From: an uncultured Prevotellaceae bacterium
GTDB taxonomy: Bacteria > Bacteroidota > Bacteroidia > Bacteroidales > Bacteroidaceae
DNA: 52,742 bases
Direction of reading: 5' to 3'
Assembly (NCBI GenBank): GCA_900317635.1
Contig: ONHN01000013.1
Coordinates: 1-52,742 of the forward strand
The notes under the pieces are model-generated. The model searched no databases and was not told where the DNA came from. It was given only the letters and a program-made list of their open reading frames with translations. The position numbers and the translations under genes were made by a program. Shown here piece after piece: positions 32,575 through 40,980 of this stretch (positions are counted from its first letter, which is position 1; every line of letters starts with the position of its first letter).

Positions 32575-33360
32575 ATGCATAAAACCATAGTCATTATACC
32601 TGCGCGTTATGCCTCAACGCGCTTCCCTGGCAAACCGCTTGCTACACTTCGTGGTTGCACCATTATCCAGCGCGTCTATATGGCGGTGGAGGAGAGTTGT
32701 GCCGACGTATATGTAGCTACCGACGACCAGCGTATCTTCAACGAAGTAAAGGCCTTCGGCGGGCGTGCCGTCATGACCAGCCCCGACCATCGCAGTGGAA
32801 CCGACCGTTGCTTGGAAGCACTCGAGAAGATAGAAGCAGCCGAGGGCAAGCAGTGGGACATCGTTATCAACGTACAAGGCGACGAACCTTTCATCAATAG
32901 TAACCAGCTCACCCTCGTTCGTTGTTGTTTCCAAGACCCACGAGCGCAAATTGGCACGCTGGTGAAATACATCCCCGCCGATGCTACCATCGAGGAACTC
33001 GAAAATCCCAACATGCCCAAAGTGGTCTTCGACGATGAGGACTTCGCCCTCTACTTCTCGCGCAGCGTCATTCCCTACCTTCGCGGTGTGCCCCGCGAAG
33101 AATGGCCTCGGCACCATCGCTTCTACAAGCACATAGGCATCTACGGGTTCCGCACCGACGTTTTGCGCGAAATAGCCCAACTTCCCCAAAGTCCCCTCGA
33201 ACAATGCGAAAGCCTCGAACAACTGCGCTGGCTGCAAGCTGGCTATCGCATCAAGGTGAGCAAAACTCCCTACGAAACCATCGGCATCGATACGCCCGAA
33301 GACCTCCAGCGCGCAGAGTCGTTTTTCGAAGGAAGTGAAGAATTGAAAAAAATCTTTTAG
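32575..33360 (+). CDS. kdsB: 3-deoxy-manno-octulosonate cytidylyltransferase
   Basis: 261 residues. Activates Kdo to CMP-Kdo with CTP in the cytosol, the donor for the inner core of lipopolysaccharide. IIPARYASTRFPGKPLA (residues 6-22) is the CTP-binding loop. Others: ATDDQRI, TSPDHRSGTDRCLEAL, and VINVQGDEPFI with metal-binding Asp. Full-length. It sits 14 bp after PBP1A and 18 bp before the MORN gene. Partner KdsC is at 22598. Confidence 0.96.
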   Translation: MHKTIVIIPARYASTRFPGKPLATLRGCTIIQRVYMAVEESCADVYVATDDQRIFNEVKAFGGRAVMTSPDHRSGTDRCLEALEKIEAAEGKQWDIVINVQGDEPFINSNQLTLVRCCFQDPRAQIGTLVKYIPADATIEELENPNMPKVVFDDEDFALYFSRSVIPYLRGVPREEWPRHHRFYKHIGIYGFRTDVLREIAQLPQSPLEQCESLEQLRWLQAGYRIKVSKTPYETIGIDTPEDLQRAESFFEGSEELKKIF

Positions 33361-33378
33361 ATAACAACAACCATAATA

Positions 33379-34515
33379 ATGAATAAATTCGCATTATTTA
33401 TCGGCACACTCGCCATAGCCTGCATGCAGCCCCTCGCGGCGCAGAAGAACATACAAAAAGGTACTATCAAACTGAAGGACGGCGGCACCTACTCTGGCGA
33501 TATCTTTCGCGGAAAGGCCAACGGGCGTGGCCGCACCGTCTATCGCGAAGGCTCGCCCTATCAGAGCTACGAAGGCGAATACTTAAAAAACAAGCGCCAC
33601 GGCAAAGGCCTCATGGTCTATGCTACGGGCGAGAAGTACGACGGCGACTGGTTTGAAGACTATCAGCACGGCTACGGCATCTACTACGAACTCAACGACA
33701 ACCGCTATGAAGGTAAGTGGTATCAGGACAAGAAAGAGGGTGAAGGCACCATGTACTACTTCAACGGCGACAAATACCAAGGCGATTGGAAGGACAACAA
33801 GCGCAACGGAAAAGGCCGCTACACCTATAGCGACGGCTCCGAATACTTCGGCAACTGGGTTGACGACGTGAAAGAAGGAGGTGGAACGTTCACATGGCCC
33901 GACAAGTCGATGTTCAACGGCAATTGGCACAACAATATGCGCGAAGGACGAGGCACGTTCTACTATGCTAACGGCGATATCTACGAAGGCGATTGGAAAG
34001 ACGATGTGCAAGAAGGACGCGGCGTCTATTTGTTCCAAAACGGCGATAAGTACGAAGGACAATACGCTGGCGGACACCGCGAAGGCGAAGGCATCTACAT
34101 CCTGGCCAACGGCGACAAATATCAAGGACACTTCCACGAAAGCGAACAGAGCGGACAAGGCACCTACACCTGGAAGGCGCAAGCTGCAGTCTATACCGGA
34201 CAGTGGGCCCACGACAAGCGAAACGGCAAGGGTAAGTACACACGCAAAGGAGAGGTGGAATATAGTGGCGACTGGAAAGACAACCTCATGGACGGCGTGG
34301 GCACCTATCGCGACCTGAAAACGGGCGAAACCTACCACGGACAATTCAAAGAGAACAAGCGCCACGGTAAAGGTACCATTATATATAAGGACAACAGAAA
34401 ACTCGAATGCAACTATAAAGACGGTGAACTCGAAGGACCTTTCGTCGAACGCGACCGCAACGGAAACATTACGCAGAAAGGACAATTCCGCAACGGTTTC
34501 CGACAAGAGAACTAA
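33379..34515 (+). CDS. Secreted MORN-repeat protein
   Basis: 378 residues. A Sec signal peptide (about 1-21, ending LAAQ) is followed by about thirteen tandem MORN repeats of ~23 residues from residue ~35 to ~345, with the signature YEGDWKDDVQEGRGVY and its variants. MORN repeats form elongated beta-strand arrays; in eukaryotes they bind lipids or act as scaffolds, while in bacteria their role is mostly undefined. Export to the periplasm or cell surface follows from the signal peptide. It is coupled to kdsB (18 bp), which suggests an envelope role. No enzymatic domain accompanies the repeats. Confidence 0.9.
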   Translation: MNKFALFIGTLAIACMQPLAAQKNIQKGTIKLKDGGTYSGDIFRGKANGRGRTVYREGSPYQSYEGEYLKNKRHGKGLMVYATGEKYDGDWFEDYQHGYGIYYELNDNRYEGKWYQDKKEGEGTMYYFNGDKYQGDWKDNKRNGKGRYTYSDGSEYFGNWVDDVKEGGGTFTWPDKSMFNGNWHNNMREGRGTFYYANGDIYEGDWKDDVQEGRGVYLFQNGDKYEGQYAGGHREGEGIYILANGDKYQGHFHESEQSGQGTYTWKAQAAVYTGQWAHDKRNGKGKYTRKGEVEYSGDWKDNLMDGVGTYRDLKTGETYHGQFKENKRHGKGTIIYKDNRKLECNYKDGELEGPFVERDRNGNITQKGQFRNGFRQEN

Positions 34516-34529
34516 GGCGTAACCCTTCC

Positions 34530-34625
34530 CCTAAGAGTGCAGATGTCTCGCCCGCATCATAGGACGCAAGCGTCCCGCTTGCTGAACCATCCGCGGTAGC
34601 CCACTCATCACTCGTCACTTAAAAA
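34530..34625. repeat. Palindrome GCAAGCGTCCCGCTTGC joined to a reverse heptamer arm
   Basis: The element includes GATGTCTCGCCCGC, then GACGCAAGCGTCCCGCTTGC (about 34561-34582), then the core fragment GGTAGCCC and reverse units CTCATCA, CTCGTCA, CTTAAAA. It is a composite of the two repeat families, ending 13 bp before the glgB start codon. Confidence 0.6.
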
Positions 34626-34637
34626 TCTCCACATAGC

Positions 34638-36683
34638 ATGAAAACAGTAAAGAAAGCTGCAGCAAAACCCAAGTTGCTCAAAATCGTTCGCGACGACGAA
34701 TGGCTCACGCCCTACAGCGATGCCATCGCCGGACGTCACGAACACGCACAGTATAAACTCCGCGAGCTGACCGAAGGCGGTAAGCGCACACTATCTGACT
34801 TTGCCGACGGTCACCTCTACTTCGGTCTGCACCGCACCGCCCGCCAGTGGGTCTTCCGCGATTGGTTGCCAAACGCCACGCGCGTCGTCCTCATTGGCGA
34901 TTTCTCCAACTGGGAAGAGCGTCCCGAATACGAACTCAAACGCATCTCAGATAGCGGAAACTGGGAACTGAAGCTCCCCTCCAAAGCCCTCCACCACGGC
35001 GACCTCTACAAGATGAAGGTCTATTGGGACGGCGGTTGCGGCGAACGCATTCCCGCATGGTGCCAACGGGTGGTTCAGGACGATGCAACCAAAATCTTCT
35101 CCGCACAAGTCTGGGCACCCGAAAAGCCTTACGAATTTCGCGTGAAGCGTTTCCGCCCACAGCGCAACCCGCTCCTCATCTATGAATGCCACATCGGTAT
35201 GGGACAAGACGCTGAGAAAGTAGGCACCTATACCGAATTTCGCGAGAAAGTCCTGCCGCGCGTCATTGCCGACGGCTACAACTGCTTGCAAATCATGGCC
35301 ATTCAGGAGCATCCCTACTACGGTTCCTTTGGCTATCACGTCAGCAGCTTCTTTGCGCCAAGCAGTCGCTTCGGCACGCCCGAAGAGCTGAAGGAACTCA
35401 TCGATGCCGCCCACGCCGCAGGCATTGCCGTCATCATGGACCTCGTGCAGAGCCACGCCGTCAAAAACGAGCAGGAGGGTCTCGGCAACCTCTGCGGCGA
35501 CCCTTGCCAGTATTTCTATCCTGGCGACCGCCGCGAACACCCCGCCTGGGACAGCCTCTGCTTCGACTATGGCAAGAACGAGGTCATCCACTTCCTACTC
35601 TCCAACTGCAAATACTGGCTCAGCGAGTTTCACTTCGACGGTTTCCGCTTCGATGGCGTCACGTCGATGCTCTACTATAGCCACGGCCTCGGCGAAGCCT
35701 TCGGCGGCTACGGCGACTACTTCAACGGCCATCAGGACGACAACGCCATTTGCTACCTCACCCTGGCCAACCTCCTCATCCACGAGGTCAACCCCCAAGC
35801 CTTCACCATTGCCGAGGAGGTGAGCGGTATGCCAGGCCTGGCAGCACCCTTCAAGAGTGGCGGCTACGGTTTCGACTATCGCATGGCTATGAACATCCCC
35901 GACTTCTGGATTAAGACCATCAAGGAGCAGCGCGACGAAGACTGGAAACCCAGCAGCATCCTTTGGGAACTCACCAACCGACGGGCCGACGAAAAGACCA
36001 TTAGCTACTGCGAAAGCCACGACCAAGCCCTCGTCGGCGATAAGACCATCATCTTCCGCCTTATCGATGCCGACATGTACTGGCACTTCCGCAAGGGCGA
36101 CGAGAACGATATGGCACACCGCGGCATTGCTCTCCACAAGATGATACGCCTCGTCACGGCCACCACCATTGGCGGAGGCTACCTCAACTTTATGGGCAAC
36201 GAGTTCGGACATCCCGAATGGATAGACTTCCCACGCGAAGGCAACGGCTGGAGCCATAAGTACGCTCGCAGACAGTGGAACCTCGTTGACAACAAGGAAC
36301 TGTGCTACCACTGGTTAGGCGACTTCGACCGTGAGATGCTGGCACTCATCAAGAGCGAGAAGGACTTCAGCCGCTATCCCGTGCAGGAGATTTGGCATAA
36401 CGACGGCGACCAAATCCTCGCCTATGCGCGCGGTAGCCTCGTCTTCGTCTTCAACTTCAGCCCCACGCGCAGCTACACTGACTATGGTTTCATGGTGCCC
36501 GAGGGTGCCTACGACGTGGTGCTCAACACCGATGCGAAGGACTTCGGCGGCAATGGCTTTGCCGACGACAGCGTGCGCCACCTCACCAACCACGACCCCT
36601 TGCTCCACCGCCAAGGCAAAGGCTGGCTGAAACTCTACATCCCCGCACGCAGTGCCGTCGTACTGCGCCGCGCTGAAGAATAA
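34638..36683 (+). CDS. glgB: 1,4-alpha-glucan branching enzyme (GH13, eukaryote-like subtype)
   Basis: 681 residues. CBM48 domain at about 60-160, GH13 catalytic barrel (about 185-560), then an all-beta C-terminal domain. Transfers alpha-1,4 chains to alpha-1,6 branch points in glycogen, in the cytosol. Catalytic regions: MDLVQSHAVKN, the nucleophile in FDGFRFDGVTSMLYY, the acid/base glutamate in IAEEVSGMPGL, and YCESHDQALVGDKT. The sequence follows the eukaryotic-type enzyme (GH13_8) that Bacteroidota often carry, not the longer E. coli GlgB. The N-terminal 20 residues are lysine-rich. Other glycogen genes are not in the window. Confidence 0.94.
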   Translation: MKTVKKAAAKPKLLKIVRDDEWLTPYSDAIAGRHEHAQYKLRELTEGGKRTLSDFADGHLYFGLHRTARQWVFRDWLPNATRVVLIGDFSNWEERPEYELKRISDSGNWELKLPSKALHHGDLYKMKVYWDGGCGERIPAWCQRVVQDDATKIFSAQVWAPEKPYEFRVKRFRPQRNPLLIYECHIGMGQDAEKVGTYTEFREKVLPRVIADGYNCLQIMAIQEHPYYGSFGYHVSSFFAPSSRFGTPEELKELIDAAHAAGIAVIMDLVQSHAVKNEQEGLGNLCGDPCQYFYPGDRREHPAWDSLCFDYGKNEVIHFLLSNCKYWLSEFHFDGFRFDGVTSMLYYSHGLGEAFGGYGDYFNGHQDDNAICYLTLANLLIHEVNPQAFTIAEEVSGMPGLAAPFKSGGYGFDYRMAMNIPDFWIKTIKEQRDEDWKPSSILWELTNRRADEKTISYCESHDQALVGDKTIIFRLIDADMYWHFRKGDENDMAHRGIALHKMIRLVTATTIGGGYLNFMGNEFGHPEWIDFPREGNGWSHKYARRQWNLVDNKELCYHWLGDFDREMLALIKSEKDFSRYPVQEIWHNDGDQILAYARGSLVFVFNFSPTRSYTDYGFMVPEGAYDVVLNTDAKDFGGNGFADDSVRHLTNHDPLLHRQGKGWLKLYIPARSAVVLRRAEE

Positions 36684-36701
36684 ATTCATAAGCACGTCTT
36701 G

Positions 36702-37955
36702 ATGAACACTTCGTCCGCCACCGAACACACTCTTCGCCCCCGCCCTTCTTACTTAAAGAGGGTAGGGGCGTTGCTCCTTGCACCCGGTAGCGGCGAGTAT
36801 CGCAAAAAGAAGTTGGCGCACAGCGTCTTGTGCCTCGTCTTTTGGCTCTTCGTCTTCCTCCTCTTTTGGCGCTACGAGCCCGACGTGCTTCGCTTCACGT
36901 TCTTTCGCCTGACGGGCACGGAGTCGCATGCGTCGCCCTTCGCGCTGGCCTTGTTGCTCACGACGCTTCTCTCGTGTCTCCACCGCCTTGTCAGCCTCTT
37001 CGTCTATTTCCGCGACCGTCACTATGCGCTGACGCTCTTGCCCTCAGCCGTTGTCGCTGTCTTGCTCACGTCGTTTGTGCCCACTGTTGCTTGGGGCGTT
37101 ATTGCCTTCTGCGTAGTGGCCCTCATTGCATGGGCGGTGCTATCCCTTAGCGACTTCCGTCGGCGCCAACTCGATAAGCAGCGCCATCTCTACCGTATCG
37201 TGCCGCGCCTGTCGTGGCATGCAGCGTGGCTATGCGCCTTACTCCTCTTCGTAGGCATAGGCAGCAATGGCAATCGCCATTACCACGCGCAACTACGTAT
37301 GGCAGAGCTCATACGCCAGACCAACTACGCCGCCGCCCTCCACGAGGCCGATGTCGAAGGAAAGCCCGAACGCCTCTTCACCGCCCTGCGTGCTTACGCC
37401 TTGAGCAAGAGTGGGCGGAGCATTGCTGAGGAACTCTTTGTGCAACCCCTCGAGCGTGCCAACCACACGTTCCTCTTCCTGCGCAAGGCCGACGAACGCG
37501 TCATCCCCATTGTTCCCGTAGCACTCTACGACCACTTAGGCGTTTATCCTCAACCCCACGAGGCCGATGCCGAGTATCTCCGCCGGCTCTACTCCTACCG
37601 CCCGTTTGCTTCGAATACGCCCGCGCGCGACTACTACTTCACGGCCTTGCTCCTCAACAAGCGCCTTGCCGACTTCGTGCGCGACTACACGCGCTACCAC
37701 CGCCTTGGCCAAGGCGAACACAACGTGCCGCGAGCCTACGCCGAGGCCCTCGTCCTGCACGATGCGCTCCATCCTACCGACAGTCTGCGCACCGAGCTCT
37801 ACCTGCCGCATCTGCACCAAAACTTCCGCGACTTCCAAGAGCAACGCAGTCGCCACAAAGCGCGCAACGCACAGCACCACGACCTGCGCTCACTCTATGG
37901 CAACACCTACTGGTGGTACTACTTCTATGCCAACGTCATGCGGAGTGACGAGTGA
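36702..37955 (+). CDS. Multi-pass membrane protein, possibly DUF6057
   Basis: 417 residues from ATG 36702, 18 bp after glgB. Four to five membrane helices in the first ~200 residues (for example KLAHSVLCLVFWLFVFLLFW and WGVIAFCVVALIAWAVL), then a soluble C-terminal half rich in short helices, with a TPR-like rhythm (YAAALHEADVEGKPERLFTA; YAEALVLHDALHP). This matches my recollection of the Bacteroidota family DUF6057, but with modest confidence; function unknown. The last codons AGT GAC GAG TGA are two AGTGACG heptamers of the repeat that follows, so the C-terminus (SDE, stop) is repeat-derived. Confidence 0.75.
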   Translation: MNTSSATEHTLRPRPSYLKRVGALLLAPGSGEYRKKKLAHSVLCLVFWLFVFLLFWRYEPDVLRFTFFRLTGTESHASPFALALLLTTLLSCLHRLVSLFVYFRDRHYALTLLPSAVVAVLLTSFVPTVAWGVIAFCVVALIAWAVLSLSDFRRRQLDKQRHLYRIVPRLSWHAAWLCALLLFVGIGSNGNRHYHAQLRMAELIRQTNYAAALHEADVEGKPERLFTALRAYALSKSGRSIAEELFVQPLERANHTFLFLRKADERVIPIVPVALYDHLGVYPQPHEADAEYLRRLYSYRPFASNTPARDYYFTALLLNKRLADFVRDYTRYHRLGQGEHNVPRAYAEALVLHDALHPTDSLRTELYLPHLHQNFRDFQEQRSRHKARNAQHHDLRSLYGNTYWWYYFYANVMRSDE

Positions 37956-38060
37956 CGTTTTAAGTGACAAGTGACGAGTGACAAGTAGGGCTACGCCGAC
38001 GAAGAAGCTGCAGGCGAGACGCCTGCAGCCCATACCGCGCCTGCGTCCCATACCGCCACG
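37944..38060 (+). repeat. Heptamer array plus palindrome, supplying a stop codon
   Basis: AGTGACG at 37944 and 37951, AGTGACA 37963, AGTGACG 37970, AGTGACA 37977. Next comes the core GGGCTACGCCGACGAAG, then the palindrome GCAGGCGAGACGCCTGC (about 38010-38026) and CCTGCGTCCCATACC. The TGA at 37953-37955 inside the second heptamer ends the upstream gene. Confidence 0.85.
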
Positions 38061-38119
38061 TCGTCCCTTATGTTGCTATACCAGAGCAACCCCTCCCAAC
38101 AACCAACCTCTACCAAAAC

Positions 38120-39118
38120 ATGAACAAAACCAAAGCGAACCTGCGCATCGTCTATATGGGCACCCCCGACTTTGCCGTCGAGAGCCTCCGCCGCCTCGTC
38201 GAAGGCGGCTACAACGTGGTGGGCGTCGTCACGATGCCCGACAAACCCGTTGGTCGACATCAAACAGAGTTGGCCGCCAGTGCCGTGAAGCAATATTCCC
38301 TGGCGCAAGGCCTGCCCGTCTTGCAGCCCGAACGCCTGAAGGACGAAGCCTTCATCGAGGCCCTGCGCGCCCTACGCGCCGACCTCCAAATCGTCGTCGC
38401 CTTTCGTATGTTGCCCGAAGTGGTGTGGGCCATGCCCCCCTTAGGTACCTTCAACCTCCACGCCTCGCTCCTGCCGCAATATCGTGGGGCGGCACCTATC
38501 AATTGGGCCGTCATCAACGGCGATAACGAAACGGGCGTGACGACCTTCTTCCTGCAACACGCTATCGACACGGGCAACATCATCCTGCAGCGTCGCATCC
38601 CCATTGCACCCGCCGACGATGCGGGCACCGTCCACGATGCGCTCATGACGCTGGGCGCACAAACCGTCATCGACACCGTCGATGCCATCTTGGCAGGAAC
38701 AGCCAACGCCCTGCCCCAAGACGAGAGCATCCAGCTGCGGCCCGCGCCTAAAATCTTCAAGGAGACGTGTCGCATCCCTTGGGCGGCTGGCGCACGCTGC
38801 TGCCACGACTTCGTGCGCGGCCTCTCGCCCTATCCAGCCGCTTGGACTGAACTCGTTGTAGGACAACGCCGCCAAGTGCTGAAGATCTACAAGGCACACC
38901 TTGCCGACAGCAACCTCCAGCGGATGGCTTACGACCTCTATAAACCTTACGAGCCTACGACAACTTATCAGCTCGTGCTGACCAACAACACATTGGCCGT
39001 TCGCCTGGCCGACGGACTCTTCGTCATCGACGAACTGCAACTCGCTGGTAAACGCCGCATGCCCACAGCCGACTTCCTTCGCGGCTTCCGCCCCGAAGAT
39101 GGAATGTGCGTAGAATAA
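38120..39118 (+). CDS. fmt: Methionyl-tRNA formyltransferase
   Basis: 332 residues. Formylates Met-tRNAfMet with 10-formyl-THF for translation initiation. Landmarks: YMGTPDFAVESLRRLVEGG (residues ~12-30), MPDKPVGR, and FNLHASLLPQYRGAAPINW (catalytic Asn-His and SLLP loop). The C-terminal OB-like tRNA-binding domain runs from about residue 215. Folate is supplied through GlyA (44672). The next gene, the BatB-BatC fusion, starts 9 bp after its stop codon, so the two should be translated from one message. Confidence 0.96.
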   Translation: MNKTKANLRIVYMGTPDFAVESLRRLVEGGYNVVGVVTMPDKPVGRHQTELAASAVKQYSLAQGLPVLQPERLKDEAFIEALRALRADLQIVVAFRMLPEVVWAMPPLGTFNLHASLLPQYRGAAPINWAVINGDNETGVTTFFLQHAIDTGNIILQRRIPIAPADDAGTVHDALMTLGAQTVIDTVDAILAGTANALPQDESIQLRPAPKIFKETCRIPWAAGARCCHDFVRGLSPYPAAWTELVVGQRRQVLKIYKAHLADSNLQRMAYDLYKPYEPTTTYQLVLTNNTLAVRLADGLFVIDELQLAGKRRMPTADFLRGFRPEDGMCVE

Positions 39119-39127
39119 TCTCCGCCT

Positions 39128-40777
39128 ATGCTCAGTACGTTCTCCTTTGCCTCGCCCGCCTATCTCTTCCTGCTGCCCGTAGCCTTCGTCCTTTGGCTTG
39201 GACTATGGCGCTATCGGCGCGGTGTGCGTCGCCAGGCTTCCCGCCTTGGCGAGGCCGACCTCGTGCTTGCATTGCGGCGCGGCGGAGGGAGCAAGGGAAT
39301 GTGGGGCGATAGCTTGCTCATCGCCGCCTTGTGCTTCATCGTGTTGGCCTTGGCGCGCCCGCGTTTCGGTTTCGGCGAAGCGCAGTGGGCGCAAGCGGGT
39401 TTGCAAACCGTTGTGATGGTGGACGTTTCGCCCTCTATGCTGACGCAAGACGTGAAGCCCTCGCGCCTCGAAAGCACCCAGCGGTTAGTCAGTGCCCTCG
39501 TCGATGCCCGACCTTCCGACCGCTTTGCGCTCGGCATCTTCAGCGGAAATGCTACGTTGCAACTCCCGCTTACGGCTGACCGCTCAGCCCTTCGCTCTCG
39601 CCTCGCAGCCCTGTCGCCCTCGCTGCTTTCGTCGCAAGGAACTAATCTCTCCGAAGCGTTGCGCATTGCCAACGCCGCACTTTCAACGGCCCACGAAGGT
39701 GGTAAGACCGTCATCGTCATCACCGATGGCGAAAACCACGAGCCTGGCGCCGCCTATGCCGCCAGCCAACTCCGCGAGGCCGACATTCACCTCTACATCG
39801 TGGGCGTGGGTACGCCGCAAGGCGGAACTATTCCGACGGCGGAAGGGCCTTTGCGCGATGCCGACAACCAAATCGTTGTCAGCCGTTTGCAACCCGACAC
39901 GCTGGCCCTCCTTTCCAAAGAGTCGGGCGGAAAGTGGTTTGAGCATACGGTCAACGCCGATGCGCTCGCGCCCTTGCTCGATGCGTTGAAAGAAGTGCAG
40001 CAAACGGACACCACGTTGCGATACGCCGCCTACCGCGAACTCTTTCCCTTTTGCCTCCTGCTGGCATTGCTATTCCTCTTGCTGCTGGCTTTGCCCAAAG
40101 GCTTCTTTACCCGCCGAAAACGCGAGGCAAGTGCTACGGCGACACTCTTAGCCTTATGCCTCGTGCCTCAAGCGGCAGGGGCCCAAACGTCTGCCGATGT
40201 AGCGCTCAACAAGGCCCAAGAGGCCTTCGCCGCGCGCCACTATGATGTAGCCGCCATGCTCTATCAGCAGGCGGTTGAAGCCGACCCGCGCAATGCTGCC
40301 AGCATCTCCAACCTCGGCACGTCGCTCCTGCACGATGGGCATACAGACGAAGCCATCAAGCGCCTGCAAGAAGCCAGCCTTGCTGCACCCGATAAGCCCA
40401 CCAAGGCCCATGCCGCCTACAACCTTGGCTGTGCGCTCTACGCCCAATATGCTAAGAGCCAGCAAGCCGACGAGGCAGCACTGAAACAACTGCGCGAGGC
40501 AGCCGAGGCTTTTAAGGAAGCACTGCGCCAAAACCCGCACGACGAAGATGCGCGCTACAACCTGGCCCTCTGCCTTGAAAAGCTGAAACAGCAGCAACAG
40601 CAGGAGCAGCAACAACAGCAGCAGCAACGCTCGCAGGCCGACTCCTCACAAGAAAACCCGCCGTCACCTCAAAACGACGAACAGCTCCTCAACCTCGTTC
40701 GTAACGAAGAAGAGCGCACCCGCGCCCGCGCCGAAGCCCTCCCTCCGCAGGAACAGCGGCGCCAAAAGTATTGGTAA
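39128..40777 (+). CDS. batB/batC: BatB-BatC fusion: VWA domain protein with TPR domain
   Basis: 549 residues. Two N-terminal helices (about 11-26, 60-77) precede a von Willebrand A domain with a full MIDAS: VDVSPSM (Asp99, Ser101, Ser103), Thr172 in GTNLSEAL, and TDGENHEP (Asp200). A helix at 307-324 closes the BatB part. At 334-352 there is a second hydrophobic stretch, TATLLALCLVPQAAGAQ, that looks like the signal peptide of a BatC ancestor now internal to the fusion. TPR repeats run 355-485, then a Gln tract (488-500) encoded by CAG/CAA codons. Bat proteins are linked to aerotolerance and envelope integrity in Bacteroides. BatA is missing; BatD follows. Confidence 0.88.
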   Translation: MLSTFSFASPAYLFLLPVAFVLWLGLWRYRRGVRRQASRLGEADLVLALRRGGGSKGMWGDSLLIAALCFIVLALARPRFGFGEAQWAQAGLQTVVMVDVSPSMLTQDVKPSRLESTQRLVSALVDARPSDRFALGIFSGNATLQLPLTADRSALRSRLAALSPSLLSSQGTNLSEALRIANAALSTAHEGGKTVIVITDGENHEPGAAYAASQLREADIHLYIVGVGTPQGGTIPTAEGPLRDADNQIVVSRLQPDTLALLSKESGGKWFEHTVNADALAPLLDALKEVQQTDTTLRYAAYRELFPFCLLLALLFLLLLALPKGFFTRRKREASATATLLALCLVPQAAGAQTSADVALNKAQEAFAARHYDVAAMLYQQAVEADPRNAASISNLGTSLLHDGHTDEAIKRLQEASLAAPDKPTKAHAAYNLGCALYAQYAKSQQADEAALKQLREAAEAFKEALRQNPHDEDARYNLALCLEKLKQQQQQEQQQQQQQRSQADSSQENPPSPQNDEQLLNLVRNEEERTRARAEALPPQEQRRQKYW

Positions 40778-40980
40778 ACCTCCCCTACCGCTTCAATGCA
40801 ATTGAGTCGATAGGCTGCGCTAACGGCTTGATGCTAAAAGAAATGAAAACCTATTGTGCCCCATGCCCTCAGCGGCTTTGCCCTCCGTGCGCAGAGCGCA
40901 ACAAACTATAAGAAAGTGCTACGTACATCGCTTATTCAAAACGGAATAAAGGCAACCCTCGCCCCAACCTACAGCAACCA
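40778..40980. other. 203-bp gap between batB/batC and batD
   Basis: No gene is seen. GTGCGCAGAGCGCAAC at 40887-40902 resembles the hairpin of the palindromic element at the window ends. No convincing promoter or terminator is visible. Confidence 0.5.

Noticed and set aside
37978-38526. 182-codon ORF overlapping the repeat and fmt
   Set aside because: It begins in the repeat and runs as a shadow of fmt; Arg/Pro-rich.
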